Assembly: GCA_028671895.1 (NCBI GenBank)
Contig: CM053813.1
Coordinates: 47,214,501 to 47,278,500 of the forward strand
Direction: 5' to 3'
Length of the DNA stretch: 64,000 nucleotides
Source: Oenanthe sinensis
Taxonomy: Eukaryota > Streptophyta > Magnoliopsida > Apiales > Apiaceae
Each line of letters begins with the position of its first letter. Position 1 is the first letter of the stretch. The notes below the pieces were generated by a model. The model was given only the letters and a program-made list of their open reading frames with translations, was not told the DNA's origin and searched no databases. The position numbers and the translations under genes were made by a program. This document shows positions 1-10,730 of the stretch, in pieces.

Positions 1-2260
1 TTTGGTGACAAAGATGAAAGAGACTGCTTTAATTAATAATGTTTACGATACTTTCTGCTTTCATGATATGATTTGTGGGGCTAATTGTTGTTGGAATTTA
101 GCTAGTAGGTTTTTAATTGTGGTTAATATTTTTTCTTGGATTACCCATCAGTTTCATTAGTCAAATCAGGAGCAGTACCATGGTCGCTCGAATTTTTCCT
201 TCACAAACTCAAGATATACGATCCACATTTTTTTCGACGTATCATAATATCCGAATTAAAAATAATATAATTATAAAGATCAAATGAAATTTAAAATGGA
301 ATGAACGTAATCGATAACAACAGAATATAACTTTACAATACATATAATTTAAATAATATATATATATAATATATAAATTAAATTATAAGTTAATCTATGT
401 CTTAAAGACATAGAAAACGTATCGAATCACACTTTTTTTTAAGACATTAGAGCAAGTCCAACGGGTTACGTCTATCATATTCATGTCCTAAGGTTGAATA
501 TATGTAATATGATAAATAAATAAATAAAATTTGCTCCACCAGTGTCCTAGTGGTTATCTAAATCAGTAGGACATTCATCTTATTACCAAAGAACAACTCC
601 AATAGAGTGCTAGTATATTTTTTAAATTTAATATAAAATATTGAATCTTATTTAGTAATTTAGGATATAGATAAATATCTTGAACTCCAATAATATTACT
701 TATAAATTATATCTCCTCCTCATTTTATATTTTATTATTAAATACACTTTTTATCATTAAAGATGTACTATATAATAAAAAGAGAAATATAGTGTTTATA
801 ATATTGTATTATAAAATATAAGTTAGAACATACTTAAGAAGAATGAGTGGTTACTTATTTATAAATGAGAAAGAAAGAATTCTAGTGATTCCTAGTGATA
901 TAAGGAATCAACGGAAACACTGTTGTAACTCATATTTCATTCTTATTCATTATATTTTAGTTTAGGGACTTAAATAAAGAAGTTGTTGGATATACTCTAA
1001 AGATAGGTAAACACTAGTCATTACTTATTTCATTTTCTTTAAATAAAAAAAAATTCATCCTCTTTTGTTCATCTTTTCTCTCTAATTTTTGTCTTTTACC
1101 TCCTTTTTTAAAGAAGTTAGATTCAAATTTATTATTATTATAATAAAAGATAACGAATATAGGGATTATTGTTATAGTTCATATGTTCTAGTAATTACCT
1201 AAACTATTGAGATTCATTATTTTATTATATTTATAGATAAACATCTAAAATACAAATGGATAAACTGGCATGGGTGACATCTTGTCACATTTACATGATG
1301 TTAACTTACTTTTTGTAGGAAGCTTCGTTTTTCTAATTTGATGTCAAAGAAATAGTTTTTATATAACAAAACAAATCGAACAAAATTTAAATTTATGTAT
1401 TATATGCATAAAAATTGAATAGTATTTGAAGTGTGGGAAAAAGCAAACCAAAATAGATGGTCAACACTAAAGGGCCTTACCATCTACTTGATTATTATGA
1501 GTCTATGAGAGTAAAGTTTTATAAAGCAATTTTGGACAACACTGTTTCTTCTCATTGTTAGTTTTATTACCTTTAAGCTATAAGCCAAATTAGTAATAAA
1601 AAAAAATTGACACTTCTAGCTAACTTTATTTGTTTGGATCGAATTCTACGTCAAAATCAGCCAACCCCTCGCACACCCAAATAGTTTGACTATTTCGAAA
1701 TTTAGGGAAATGATACAAAATGCAAGTACTTGAGACTTATCCATCCACATTCCATAACCTTGACTATCAGAGTTAAACTCTGATCAAGAATATCTGACGG
1801 TCTGACTCGATATTTATATTAAAATAATATTAAAGTCATAATTAATTTAATTAATCATGTAATAAAATTTCTCGTTCAGGTCGCCTCGCGTACGCGAGAG
1901 GCCGAGACATTCGCCCTTCGACCCGACCCAAGGTGAGGCGGCGCGCGCGAGGGCACTCTAGTACACCATGCACGCTCACATGTCTTAGTAGTTGACACTA
2001 CTCTTGCACATCCATGCATATAAAGCACCCACACCCATATTACATATTCAATGTGGGACAAACTCTTTAAACTCATTTCAAACTAGCAACTTCTACTCAA
2101 TTTATTTATGGATTATACTAAAAAAATGTCTTAGATCCAAATATGAAAGTTTAAGTCCTCATAGTAAGGAACATCTTACAAACGTTAGTTTCCGGAAATT
2201 ACATCAAGAACATATATAAAATATGTCTCAAACTTTCTATTTTCTAACATAACATCTGGT
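1..2260. other. AT-rich intergenic DNA
   Basis: No coding region is supported. Bases 450-1000 look like a MITE: the left end reads TTA-GAGCAAGTCCAA and the right end TTGGATATACTC-TAA, resembling the GAGCAAGTCC element at 61084. The right end is degraded and the flanks differ (TTA against TAA). A short GC-rich patch at about 1880-1955 is listed separately. The rest is simple AT-rich sequence. Confidence 0.5.
1880..1955. other. GC-rich CpG patch with a palindrome
   Basis: The patch contains the perfect palindrome CTCGCGTACGCGAG (about 1885-1898) and the run GGCGGCGCGCGCGAGGGC, inside DNA that is otherwise about 70% A+T. About 70 bp downstream lies CATATAAAGCACCC, which looks like a TATA box. 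It could be the U3/R part of a lost LTR or the end of another transposon, but no partner end was found. Confidence 0.35.
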
Positions 2261-2278
2261 TGCATGTCATCTCGTTGG

Positions 2279-2510
2279 ATGTTCGACAAAGTTTTTTAGG
2301 TTGTTACCGGCTGATGTTAGTTCTATCCAGAAAAGTGTATCAGCAAATTATAATTTGTCGAATTTCAGGAATTCTCTTGCGGTAATGTATTCTTCTTTTT
2401 TCAGGGACAATAATTTTTGTTTACATTTTTAACGACACGTATAGGTATCGGAGCAAGATGTCAACTGGACCAATTATATACATAGCTAAGCACCCAATCT
2501 CTCCTAAATT
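2279..2510 (+). pseudogene. F-box associated domain fragment
   Basis: This stretch matches, at DNA level, the C-terminal half of the F-box pseudogene 1.4 kb downstream. Shared blocks include GTTCGACAA..TTTTAGGTTGTT, GTT.GTTCTATCC, ATTCTCTTGC and GGAGCAAGA. The frame is broken throughout and no F-box remains, so it is an eroded second copy rather than a gene. Confidence 0.55.
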
Positions 2511-3114
2511 CCAAAAACATAGTACGGTAGAATCTCGATAAATAAATACAGTATTTGATATATAAATAAACTCATCAAATAAATAAATTTTTCAATAATA
2601 AAGATAGTGTATCTTTTACCCTGATAAATGAATAATCTCAATTAATAAATACATTAACTATAGACTATAATTTAGATGTAATAAAATATCAAAAAAATAT
2701 TGGGTTAAGAAAAAACACTGGAATAATTAAATTTAGCTAGAGACCAACTACAAAAAACTTAAATTTAATTATGATAAGTTAGTATTAAAATATAAATTTA
2801 AATGAATATAACATCAGATTTTAGAATGATTTCAAAAATTCCTAAATCAATATTTTTTTAGTTTCAAATTTCAAAATAATTTTTTATATTCTATTCATCA
2901 ATTTGTTACTATCAGTTTCAGAAGTCAAATGGCTACCAAACTCGCTACTACCGCATGTATCGTAGTGATACAATCCAATTAGGATTACGATTTACGAATC
3001 CAAATATTAGTAGTATTAAACTATTAGTATGTGTATATTACCTATATCCTCACCTCAAAAAAAAATTCTCTCTCTGCTCATCTGTAATTATATTTACCAT
3101 CAAACATTAACAAC

Positions 3115-4218
3115 ATGGCCCCAACAAGTGTCCTTCCAGCAGAAACAATTTTAGTTGAGATATTGCCTCGACTTGCTGTTAAGTCACTTTTACGATTTAA
3201 GTCCGTTTGTAAATCCCGGAAGTTACTTATCTCTAGCAACGATTTCATAAGTCTCATTATAAACACAGCTACGACTCTTCTCTAAAACTTGTGACAATGC
3301 GTCACGACGCTAATGTCAGACAGTGACAGACACAGTTGGCTGCATTGATGGCTTGGTGTGTTTCTTCAATTTGTATGTGTACCCCAATGATGAACAAATA
3401 ATTTGCATTATGGAATCCTGCGACGAAACAGTGCCTGGAAATCGCAGCTGATCCTTACGAGGGATTTAATATTCAAGGTTATGATTACGTATTTGGGTTT
3501 GGTTTCGATTCAGTTAACAATGATTTCAAGATTATGCATGTTAGCTACGTTGAAGAACAACCTTTAATAGGTTATGTCTATTCATGTAACGCTCGTTGTT
3601 GGAGTAAGATTGCTCCCTCTAACTTCGTTTCGTGGTTGTATCTCTAATGTTTGGAAGCCTGCAGTTATTGTCAATGGATCTCCTTTTTGGTTGAACACGC
3701 AGAGTCCTGTTGTGGGTTCAGGACTAACTGTGTTCTCGCTAGACGTTCGACAAGAGTCTTTTAGGTTGTTGCCTGATATTGGTTCTATCCCAGACAGAGA
3801 TAATAGAAAATATTTAGTAAATTTAAGAGATTCTCTTGCTCTTATGATCTACTGGATGAATACATTCTCCGCGGAAACGATTGATATTTATATCTTTAAT
3901 GAGAGATCTAGTGATTGGAGCAAGACCTCTGTTAGACAGTTTATATCTGTAGCTAACGCGCCAACTTCAATTCAATGCCCATATTATCTACAGAGTTTCA
4001 GCAATGGTGATATTTTCTGTTACAGTTATTTTCAAGAAGAATTATACTGCATCAATCTCCAAAACCATACAATCAAGAGTCTTGCAGCGGAACGAGACCT
4101 ATATTATCACCTTGCTCATGGCTGCCCTTATTCGGAGAGTCTAGTATTCATCGATGGAATGAAGCCCTCCAGTGTGAATGAAGACGGAGGTCGATTTTTT
4201 TACCTCAAGAAAGATTAG
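3115..4218 (+). pseudogene. F-box protein pseudogene (F-box plus FBA domain)
   Basis: In plants these proteins are substrate adaptors of SCF ubiquitin ligases. The ATG at 3115 opens an N-terminal F-box with the usual order LPAETILVEILPRL..KSLLRFKSVCK. A frameshift near 3245 then throws the reading frame into a stop (TAA, about 3283). Sense continues in other frames: a GCIDGLVCF-like block near 3340, then a block near 3415-3640 with WNPATKQ and FGFGFDSVNNDFKI. The 3' part is open from 3574 to 4218 and carries the F-box associated region (LRDSLALM.YW, DIYIFNE, DWSKT). At least three frame changes are needed to read through it. Remains of a duplicate lie at 2279-2510. Confidence 0.8.
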
Positions 4219-4224
4219 ATTCTG

Positions 4225-4345
4225 GATTCCCTAGTTATTAATATTTAAATTTTTATTTAAAAATAACTTGCTCTATGTTTTTTATGCGCGTTAAAATATG
4301 CAAAAAAAGTCAAAGGGACAATTAAAAAATAAAGGAGAGAGTCGC
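4225..4345. repeat. Degraded Stowaway-like MITE remnant
   Basis: ATGCGCGTTAAAATATGC and the following AAGTCAAAGGGACAATTAAA..GGAGAGAGT resemble the right half of the MITEs at 16275 and 27157 and the remnant at 42170. No left terminus was found. Confidence 0.35.
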
Positions 4346-4680
4346 ATTTCACTTTTCTATTTGAAAGTTCAGATTAGTTCAACAACTTTTAGCTAAACAG
4401 GAGGTGTCACAAGGAAAAGGTTTTTTTTAGAATTGAGATATTTAGCATAGCTAGTTTCACTCCAATGCGAAATGCTAAAGGGTAGAGGATGAGGGGTTCG
4501 AATTTGGAGCGGGAAGGGAGTAATTCATCTTATTCTCGATGATATTGTTCGTGCTAGTAGTTTTCTAAAATGTGCATGTTGGAGTTTTACTCATACAAAT
4601 ACTAAGAGCAAGTCCAATACTAGATACTAAATATCTATTGCTATTGCTATGAACTAGAGGATGAGGGGTTCAATTCCTTA

Positions 4681-4735
4681 CTCCCCTCCCCTCCCCCTCC
4701 CCCTCCCCCTCCCCCTCCCCCTCCCCCTCCCCATC
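4681..4735. repeat. (CCCCTC)n minisatellite
   Basis: About eight repeats of CCCCTC, strongly strand-asymmetric (C-rich on +, G-rich on -). The G-rich strand has runs of four to five Gs at regular spacing, so it could form a G-quadruplex. Confidence 0.9.
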
Positions 4736-4866
4736 CCCATTTACCAAATATATATAACTTACTAAAAAAATTTGAAGAAAGTAACTCCATAGTAGCATCG
4801 AGAATTTGGATGTCAATTCTTGGAAAAACAAAAAATAGGACACTTAAAAGTAGGTTAATTGCCTAC

Positions 4867-4969
4867 CTTTATCCAGCTTAAAATTAGCAAAGAGTCGCAG
4901 AAGCTTGCTTCTGTTTGCAATGAGTATAGTAACGATGTCTTGGGGCTTATTCTGATTAGCAGCAAACAG
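4867..4969 (-). pseudogene. Isolated exon of an MO25-like (CAB39-type) gene
   Basis: On the minus strand an acceptor (TATTCTGCAG) precedes a 103-nt open stretch encoding LFAANQNKPQDIVTILIANR, continuing to FANFKLDK and ending at a GTAGGC donor. From memory of the family this matches the MO25 (calcium-binding protein 39) segment with the pattern LF.ANQNKP..IV.IL..N. MO25 proteins are armadillo-like scaffolds that bind STE20/GCK kinases. No neighbouring MO25 exon is visible on either side, so this is a single exon with its splice sites, copied from genomic DNA rather than from mRNA. It may have been captured by a transposon or left by a segmental duplication. Confidence 0.7.
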
Positions 4970-4975
4970 CTGCAG

Positions 4976-6483
4976 AATATAAAAGATGAAAAAACTGCAA
5001 CCTTATAGATAAAGACATATACACATGCACAAATGTGTGCAAAGTACCTTAAAAACATGAAATGCTTCTATCTGAATGCTCTTGCTCGATTCCTAGTTGT
5101 GGCTTTTATTTTGCATCCTTGCTTTTAAACACTAGTTGTGGCTTTTGGTTTCTTTTTTTCATTTTTCTATTTGTGCCTGGTGGGTATTATTTTTCCTTTT
5201 TCTATATTGATTACCTTAGTAATAACACAATAAAACTTGATTTTATAGGTTGTTTAGTTTGGATATTATATCTATTATAAAAATAATACTAGCATGAATG
5301 TGTTTCAATAGTTAGATACTTGTATGTTGTCTATAAAATCTCATTTTTTTAATTTGTTTTCCTTTAAAAAATTTATATTTTTTAAGAAAATAAATAAAAC
5401 AGAGCTAATAATATTATAATAGTTTTAGTTTGAAAAATGAAAATAAATGAGCATATAAATTATCATAAAAATAGTTAAAGAAAATTGACAAAAAAGCTCC
5501 TACAACTCATATGAGGGTATAATTTGTCTAATTTAAAAATAATCTCCTGTACAATCCTTTGCCAAACAAACACGGGATTATATTTTTAAAAGGATAAATT
5601 ATTCATAGGATTATTAGTGATGGGACTATTATCCTAGTAGTATAGTATAGTCCAGGTATTATTATCCTTCTAGACAAACATGGCCAATGTATAGATACAA
5701 CAGAAGTGTATGTATATGTGTGTGTTGTGGTTTTTCATTCGTATTTCGGCAAAGATTTTTTTTAAAAAAATATCAAATTTAATAATAAATTGTAACAAGG
5801 CTAATTTTAATTAGCAAAATTAGTTATTTTTAATTTTGATGATAAAAAACAATTCTAAAAACATTTTTTATGAAGATTCAACTGCAACATATGCAATAGC
5901 AAATATTAAATTTTATAATTTGTATTCGCTGTTTATGATTTAGGAGTTGATTAGAAAATAAAATTACTGAATAGACATCAAGTGAGAAAATAACTAAAAG
6001 AATCTATTTAGAAGGTTATATTATTGAAACCAGAGTGGTAAAAAGTGTGAATCAGACTTAATCGTTAAAGACATTAAATACGGATTAATCAGATAAATCA
6101 GGATTAATCGAAATGATTAATTAGATAATTGGGAATTTAATTAATTCAATGAGTTACCGAATATGGATTAATCACCATCGTCATTAATCATTGATTTTCA
6201 ATTATTGAAACCGGTAATTTTCGAAAATGGAAATCTAGCTATCGAGTACATATACATGAGATGTGCATATGCATAGATGTATATTCAGTTTTAATTTTTT
6301 TAGAAAATAATTGGATTGTATATTTGATGAATTCATATTATCTTGTGTCCTTGTGTGATGTTGAACTCAATTTTTCAAACGTAACATATGTCTGCAACTA
6401 AAGAACATGAAAGAAAAAAAAAATGAATAACAAGAAACCTTTTAAGAATTCATATATAACATTCAGATACATAAAATTTTCAC
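4976..6483. other. Intergenic DNA
   Basis: No supported gene. The part at about 5480-5690 (ATAATCTCCTGTACAATCC...GGATTATTAGTGATGGGAC) has diffuse inverted similarity, like an old MITE, but no clean ends. Confidence 0.45.
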
Positions 6484-6858
6484 TCAGAACAACAACTCCT
6501 CAATCGGCTCAAATGAAAGAAGCTTCTTCGAATCAGTTCCTGCTTTTACATACACAATGGCTTCGTAATGTTGTATCATCTCATTCCCATCTTTCGCCTC
6601 GATGATCAACCGATAATTTATTCCAGCAACGACTTGCTTCTCACCCTTAACAATTTTTAGATACCTTATATTTGTTTTAGCCTCTTTATTGTGCTCATTC
6701 ACCGCAAATTTTGCGATGGCTTGGATTTCCGGTGTGGTTATGTCTTTAATTGGGACGTAGCCACCGAGGAGAATTTTTCTGTGGGTTGTTTCTGCGGTGG
6801 AAAGGAGTGGAGAAATGGAGAGGGTTATGAGGAGAAGCAGTTTGAAACTGAGAGACAT
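6484..6858 (-). CDS. Phytocystatin (secreted cysteine protease inhibitor)
   Basis: The 124-residue single-exon protein inhibits papain-type cysteine proteases. A hydrophobic signal peptide (about residues 1-22, MSLSFKLLLLITLSISPLLS) targets it to the secretory pathway. The cystatin domain follows. It has a Gly-Gly near the N-terminus (LLGGYVPI), a variant of the plant LARFAV signature (IAKFAVNEHN), the first binding loop QVVAG, and the YEAIVYVK strand. The second binding loop, usually Pro-Trp, reads FEPIEELL here, so the Trp is absent. There is no C-terminal legumain-inhibiting extension. The start is the first ATG, followed directly by the signal peptide. A TTTTAAAAG box about 40-45 bp upstream could be the TATA element. 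A hAT element lies 200 bp upstream. Confidence 0.93.
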   Translation of the reverse strand: MSLSFKLLLLITLSISPLLSTAETTHRKILLGGYVPIKDITTPEIQAIAKFAVNEHNKEAKTNIRYLKIVKGEKQVVAGINYRLIIEAKDGNEMIQHYEAIVYVKAGTDSKKLLSFEPIEELLF

Positions 6859-7057
6859 CTTTGAGTTTGGAGTTGAGAGGGAGCAGAGCAGTTGTGTGCT
6901 TTTAAAATTTGAAATGGAGTGGGTACAAAAGTTAATAATAGTACCGGCCTGCCGGGCCAGTTGTTTATTTGTTAGTATATGAACAAAGTTGGTAGTAAAT
7001 TAAAGCGACCGGTTTCGTTTCTGCATATTCATTGTTTCTTTGTGGAATTTTTGGATC

Positions 7058-7925
7058 TAGGTCCTAAAATAATCCGATCCAATAGATATTCAATTCATTT
7101 CGATTCGATTCGATTCAATTAAATTTTACCGAACCCGAAATTTTGGATTTCATGTATATTGAACCAATACCCGATCCAAAATTCGAAATTCGATCTAAAC
7201 CCGAAACCCGATAAAAATCCTATATATTTTTATATATATAATATTATAAATATAATTTATTATATATAATAATAGAGAAATGTTCCTAAAGTTAACTATA
7301 GATAAATTACCTCAAATCACATGCATTTTAAGTATAAAAACTGGATGACATTTTTGTAATAATATAATTTACCATCATATATTTACAAAAATAACATTGA
7401 CGTTATATTATATTTTAGGTTAACTTCAAATAATTAACTAAATGCGACTTTAGGCTCATTAAGCCAATAATAATATATATAATATAATATAAATCATTTA
7501 TATATGTTCATTTTATTATTTTATTTTTAATCAATAGTCAATACTTATTTAGTGAACTAGTTTTTTCATTTATCAACGTATAATAGATTTTACTAGTATT
7601 ATATTATATAAACTTTTCATTTTTATCAATATCTGAACTATTAGCTAATTGTTAATTGTATATTAATGATAAATTAATATCACAATTCGTATAATATATT
7701 ATATTTAATTACCTTTTGAAATTTAGTCGCTTATAATTTTATAAATGTAGTTATTGTTGTCCGCTTGTGTTGAAGATATTGAATTTATTACATTTTTCAA
7801 TAAAATTTTGGATACCCGAAAAAAATGATCTAATCCGAAACACGATGGATTTGGATTTGAATAACCCGAAAATATTTGGATTTGGATTTCCCTAAAACCC
7901 GACCGAACCGATGTTACCATCTCTA
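7058..7925. mobile_element. Non-autonomous hAT element with perfect 8-bp TSD
   Basis: The element is flanked by the direct repeat TTTGGATC (7050-7057 and 7926-7933). The ends are TAGGTCCTAAAATAATCCGA on the left and, inverted, TAGAGATGGTAACATCGG on the right. Both subterminal regions are rich in CCGA/CCCGA repeats, typical of hAT subterminal transposase-binding arrays. The middle is AT-rich and has no transposase sequence. It sits 200 bp upstream of the cystatin start codon. Confidence 0.85.
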
Positions 7926-7933
7926 TTTGGATC

Positions 7934-8479
7934 ATCTTCCATGTATATTGTATAGTTTAAAAGAAAAATTAATACTCTCTTTATTTTTCGAGTTTTGTTA
8001 TTTAACTTTTCAACACACATACAAAATCGTATAATTAAAATTAATATTTATTTTTTAACTTAAAATATTAATTATATATTTGTATTCAAAAAAATAAAAA
8101 ATATACTACGTTTCAGCTTCCTTATTCTATTCTTATAATACTTTTCAGCTTTCACTGTATTTTCAATACCTATTTTGAAGGAGAAGAGGGAAGATCAGCA
8201 TAAAACACGCCCTATCTTTCTGTCATTTTTTGTGTTTCCCATTTCCTCATTTCTAAAGTTTGACGGTTACCAAAGTGAAACAATTTAACTATTAGTTCCA
8301 TTTGTGACTTAACAAGAGGGATACTTTAAACTTTTAATCAATTTTAAAAAGACATTAATAGTTATAAAATGCATATTTGATATTTAATATATAAATAGTT
8401 TTTAGATGAGATTACAAAGGTTGGGGAAATTATTTTAAGTTTACGTTTTGTACTTGGCTGTCTTTTAGTTTTTCTGATT
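7934..8479. other. Intergenic DNA
   Basis: AT-rich sequence with no gene or recognisable repeat. Confidence 0.5.
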
Positions 8480-9660
8480 TGTGTTTTGCAAATCTGCTAA
8501 GAGGTTGGATGTGGATAGTGAACCTATTGTTCATGGCCCGTATGTGTTTGTTGGATAGGTGCCAGTTTCCGAATGAGCCTGGATGATATCCAATATAGAA
8601 TATTATATTCTATAATCATGCAGTTTTAATTTTATATAAAGAAATTTCAAGGAGTGACAAACATTATCTTTTAGTAAAGTTAGCATTTTTGTGCAATTTT
8701 CCTTTATAATAATAATAATAATAAGATGTTTGAATTTTGTTCAAATGTGTTTTATGTATAATAAAGGTAAGAATATAAACAAAGTTACAAAATAATAACT
8801 CCACAAAAGAGGAAAAAACACACAAAATTAAAAAGTTTTCAATCTTTCCACATCATTTTATTTTTTTATTAATTCAAAATAAACCAAACTTACCGTGAAA
8901 CACACGTCTTTATCTCTATAACAATCTTACCATCAAAATAAAATTTTGATATATATATATATATAATGCTATAAATTATAATTTAATATATATAATATAT
9001 AAAATATAAGACAAACAATATATATATTTTTTATTACTACCAATATCTCAAATCATATAATAACATAACATAATATATTTAATTATTTATTAAATATAAT
9101 TAAAAATCAACCCGTTCCTGATTTCTAAATATATTTAATTTGATTACTTATGGGTCGATTTTTAATTATATTTAATAAATATAATGGGCTATCTTTTATT
9201 AGTTGTTCCGATTTTTTTTTGCACTTTTGTCAAAAGCTGGATTTGGACATTGAATCGAAGTCCTAGGCTTCTAAATGAGCCAGATACAATGTCCTTCGAT
9301 ATTGAATATATTCTAAATTCCTGCTAATTTAATTTTTATATATAAAAAACTTTCAATAGGTGACAATGACAGGCATAAATTTATTATCTTTTACAAAGTC
9401 GGCATTTTTGTCTAATTTTTCTTTACAATTATAAGAAGTTTAAATATTAATCAATTGTGTTTTATGTATACATAAATAATAAAGATAAGAGTAAATCAAA
9501 AGTTATAAAATAACTCAACAAAAAAGAAAAAAAACATCAAATCAAAAAGTTTCCTTTTTTTTGCTTTTACGTACATTTTATTTTTCATTAATCCAAAACT
9601 AAACCAAAATTACAGTCAAACACACATTTTTATTTCAATAATAATCTTTTCATTTCTCTC
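8480..9660. repeat. Old direct duplication, two copies of about 440 bp
   Basis: Bases 8490-8935 and 9225-9650 align throughout. Shared blocks are GAATGAGCC / AAATGAGCC, TTATCTTTTA.AAAGT, GTGTTTTATGTATA, AACTCCACAAAA / AACTCAACAAAA, and AAACCAAA.TTAC.GT.AAACACAC. Substitutions and small indels are frequent, so the duplication is old. No coding potential is seen in either copy. Confidence 0.7.
9084..9186. repeat. Long inverted repeat (hairpin)
   Basis: The left arm at about 9084-9113 (ending AATTAAAAATCAACCC) pairs with the right arm at about 9152-9184 (beginning GGGTCGATTTTTAATT). The arms are about 30 bp with one obvious mismatch, and the loop is about 38 bp. It lies between the two copies of the direct duplication. 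Confidence 0.75.
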
Positions 9661-9981
9661 TTATCAACTCCTTTCTTTAATGATAAAATAATTAAAAAAA
9701 TTTAATTTATCATGATTCAATAAAACTGAATTTTATTAAATTTTAAATTTAAATTCTAAATATACCGAAATACCGAATGAATACCCACCCAACTCAAAAT
9801 CTAAATTCAATTTAAACCAAAATCTCGATATATATAATATAATTAATTTATATAAATTATTATATATTATGTAATGGGTTCTTTCTACGGTTACAATTGG
9901 ATAAAATTAATAATCAAGTCAACCCATCTCCTACTTTTAAAAAAATAAATAAACGGCCTGAATTAAAAAAAACTAAAGCTT

Positions 9982-10198
9982 ACGCTCTATTATAAATAGA
10001 GCGTATACGCTTTATAATAGAGCATAAACTTTAAATTTTTTTCTCATTTCTGCCATTACTTTACCATGTGATATTTATTTAAAAAAATTATAAATTCTGC
10101 ACTTACGCTCTATTATAGAGCGGATGTATAAAACTGGAAAAAAAAACTAGGTCAAATAACTGGAAACCTGACTGCAGTTCCGCTCTATTACATAGTGG
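9982..10198. repeat. Cluster of CGCTCTATTATA palindromic motifs
   Basis: ACGCTCTATTATAAATAGAGCGT (9982-10004, stated as a 23-bp palindrome: arms ACGCTCTAT and ATAGAGCGT) is followed by ACGCTTTATAATAGAGCAT (about 10006-10024), CGCTCTATTATAGAGCG (about 10105-10121) and CGCTCTATTACATAGTGG (about 10181-10198). Each is an inverted repeat around an AT core. They lie 530-750 bp upstream of the UPL5 start codon. Their function is unknown. Confidence 0.7.
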
Positions 10199-10730
10199 AC
10201 GACAAAAAAACTAAGACTACTACCTCCGGTATAAACATCACCTCAATTCTTTCATAACTTTGGAAAAACTCAAACTTTTCCTTCCTTGTATAATAAAACA
10301 CGTCAACACATAACATGCACATTTTTCGAACACATAAAAATACTACCAACACACAGATAATTTGTAGTATAACAGAACTACCAAACTAGTATAACACAAG
10401 TGTAATTCATCATATTTTTCGAACACAACACTTAGAGTTTTGCTACTAGAATAAACTAATTTAGAGGATAATCATCAACACAAATACAACACACACATAA
10501 TAGTAACAATAACATCAAGAGAGAAATGATGAAAAATTGACCTTATATTCAAGTTGAGTAACAGTGAATTAGCAAAGTTGAAATGAGTTTTAGAAAACTC
10601 ACATAAATTTCTAAAAAATAGCAAGATAAAAGAACAATTGTGAAAATCATTGATCCATGGACTGTCCTCCCTAAACTCACCTCGATTCTCCCGCTTCTAT
10701 ACACACAACCACCCGTATCTATCTCCATCC

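Noticed and set aside
10650..10730. N-terminal extension of UPL5 upstream of 10731
   Set aside because: The extended frame begins at TTG, not ATG; the first ATG in frame is 10731.
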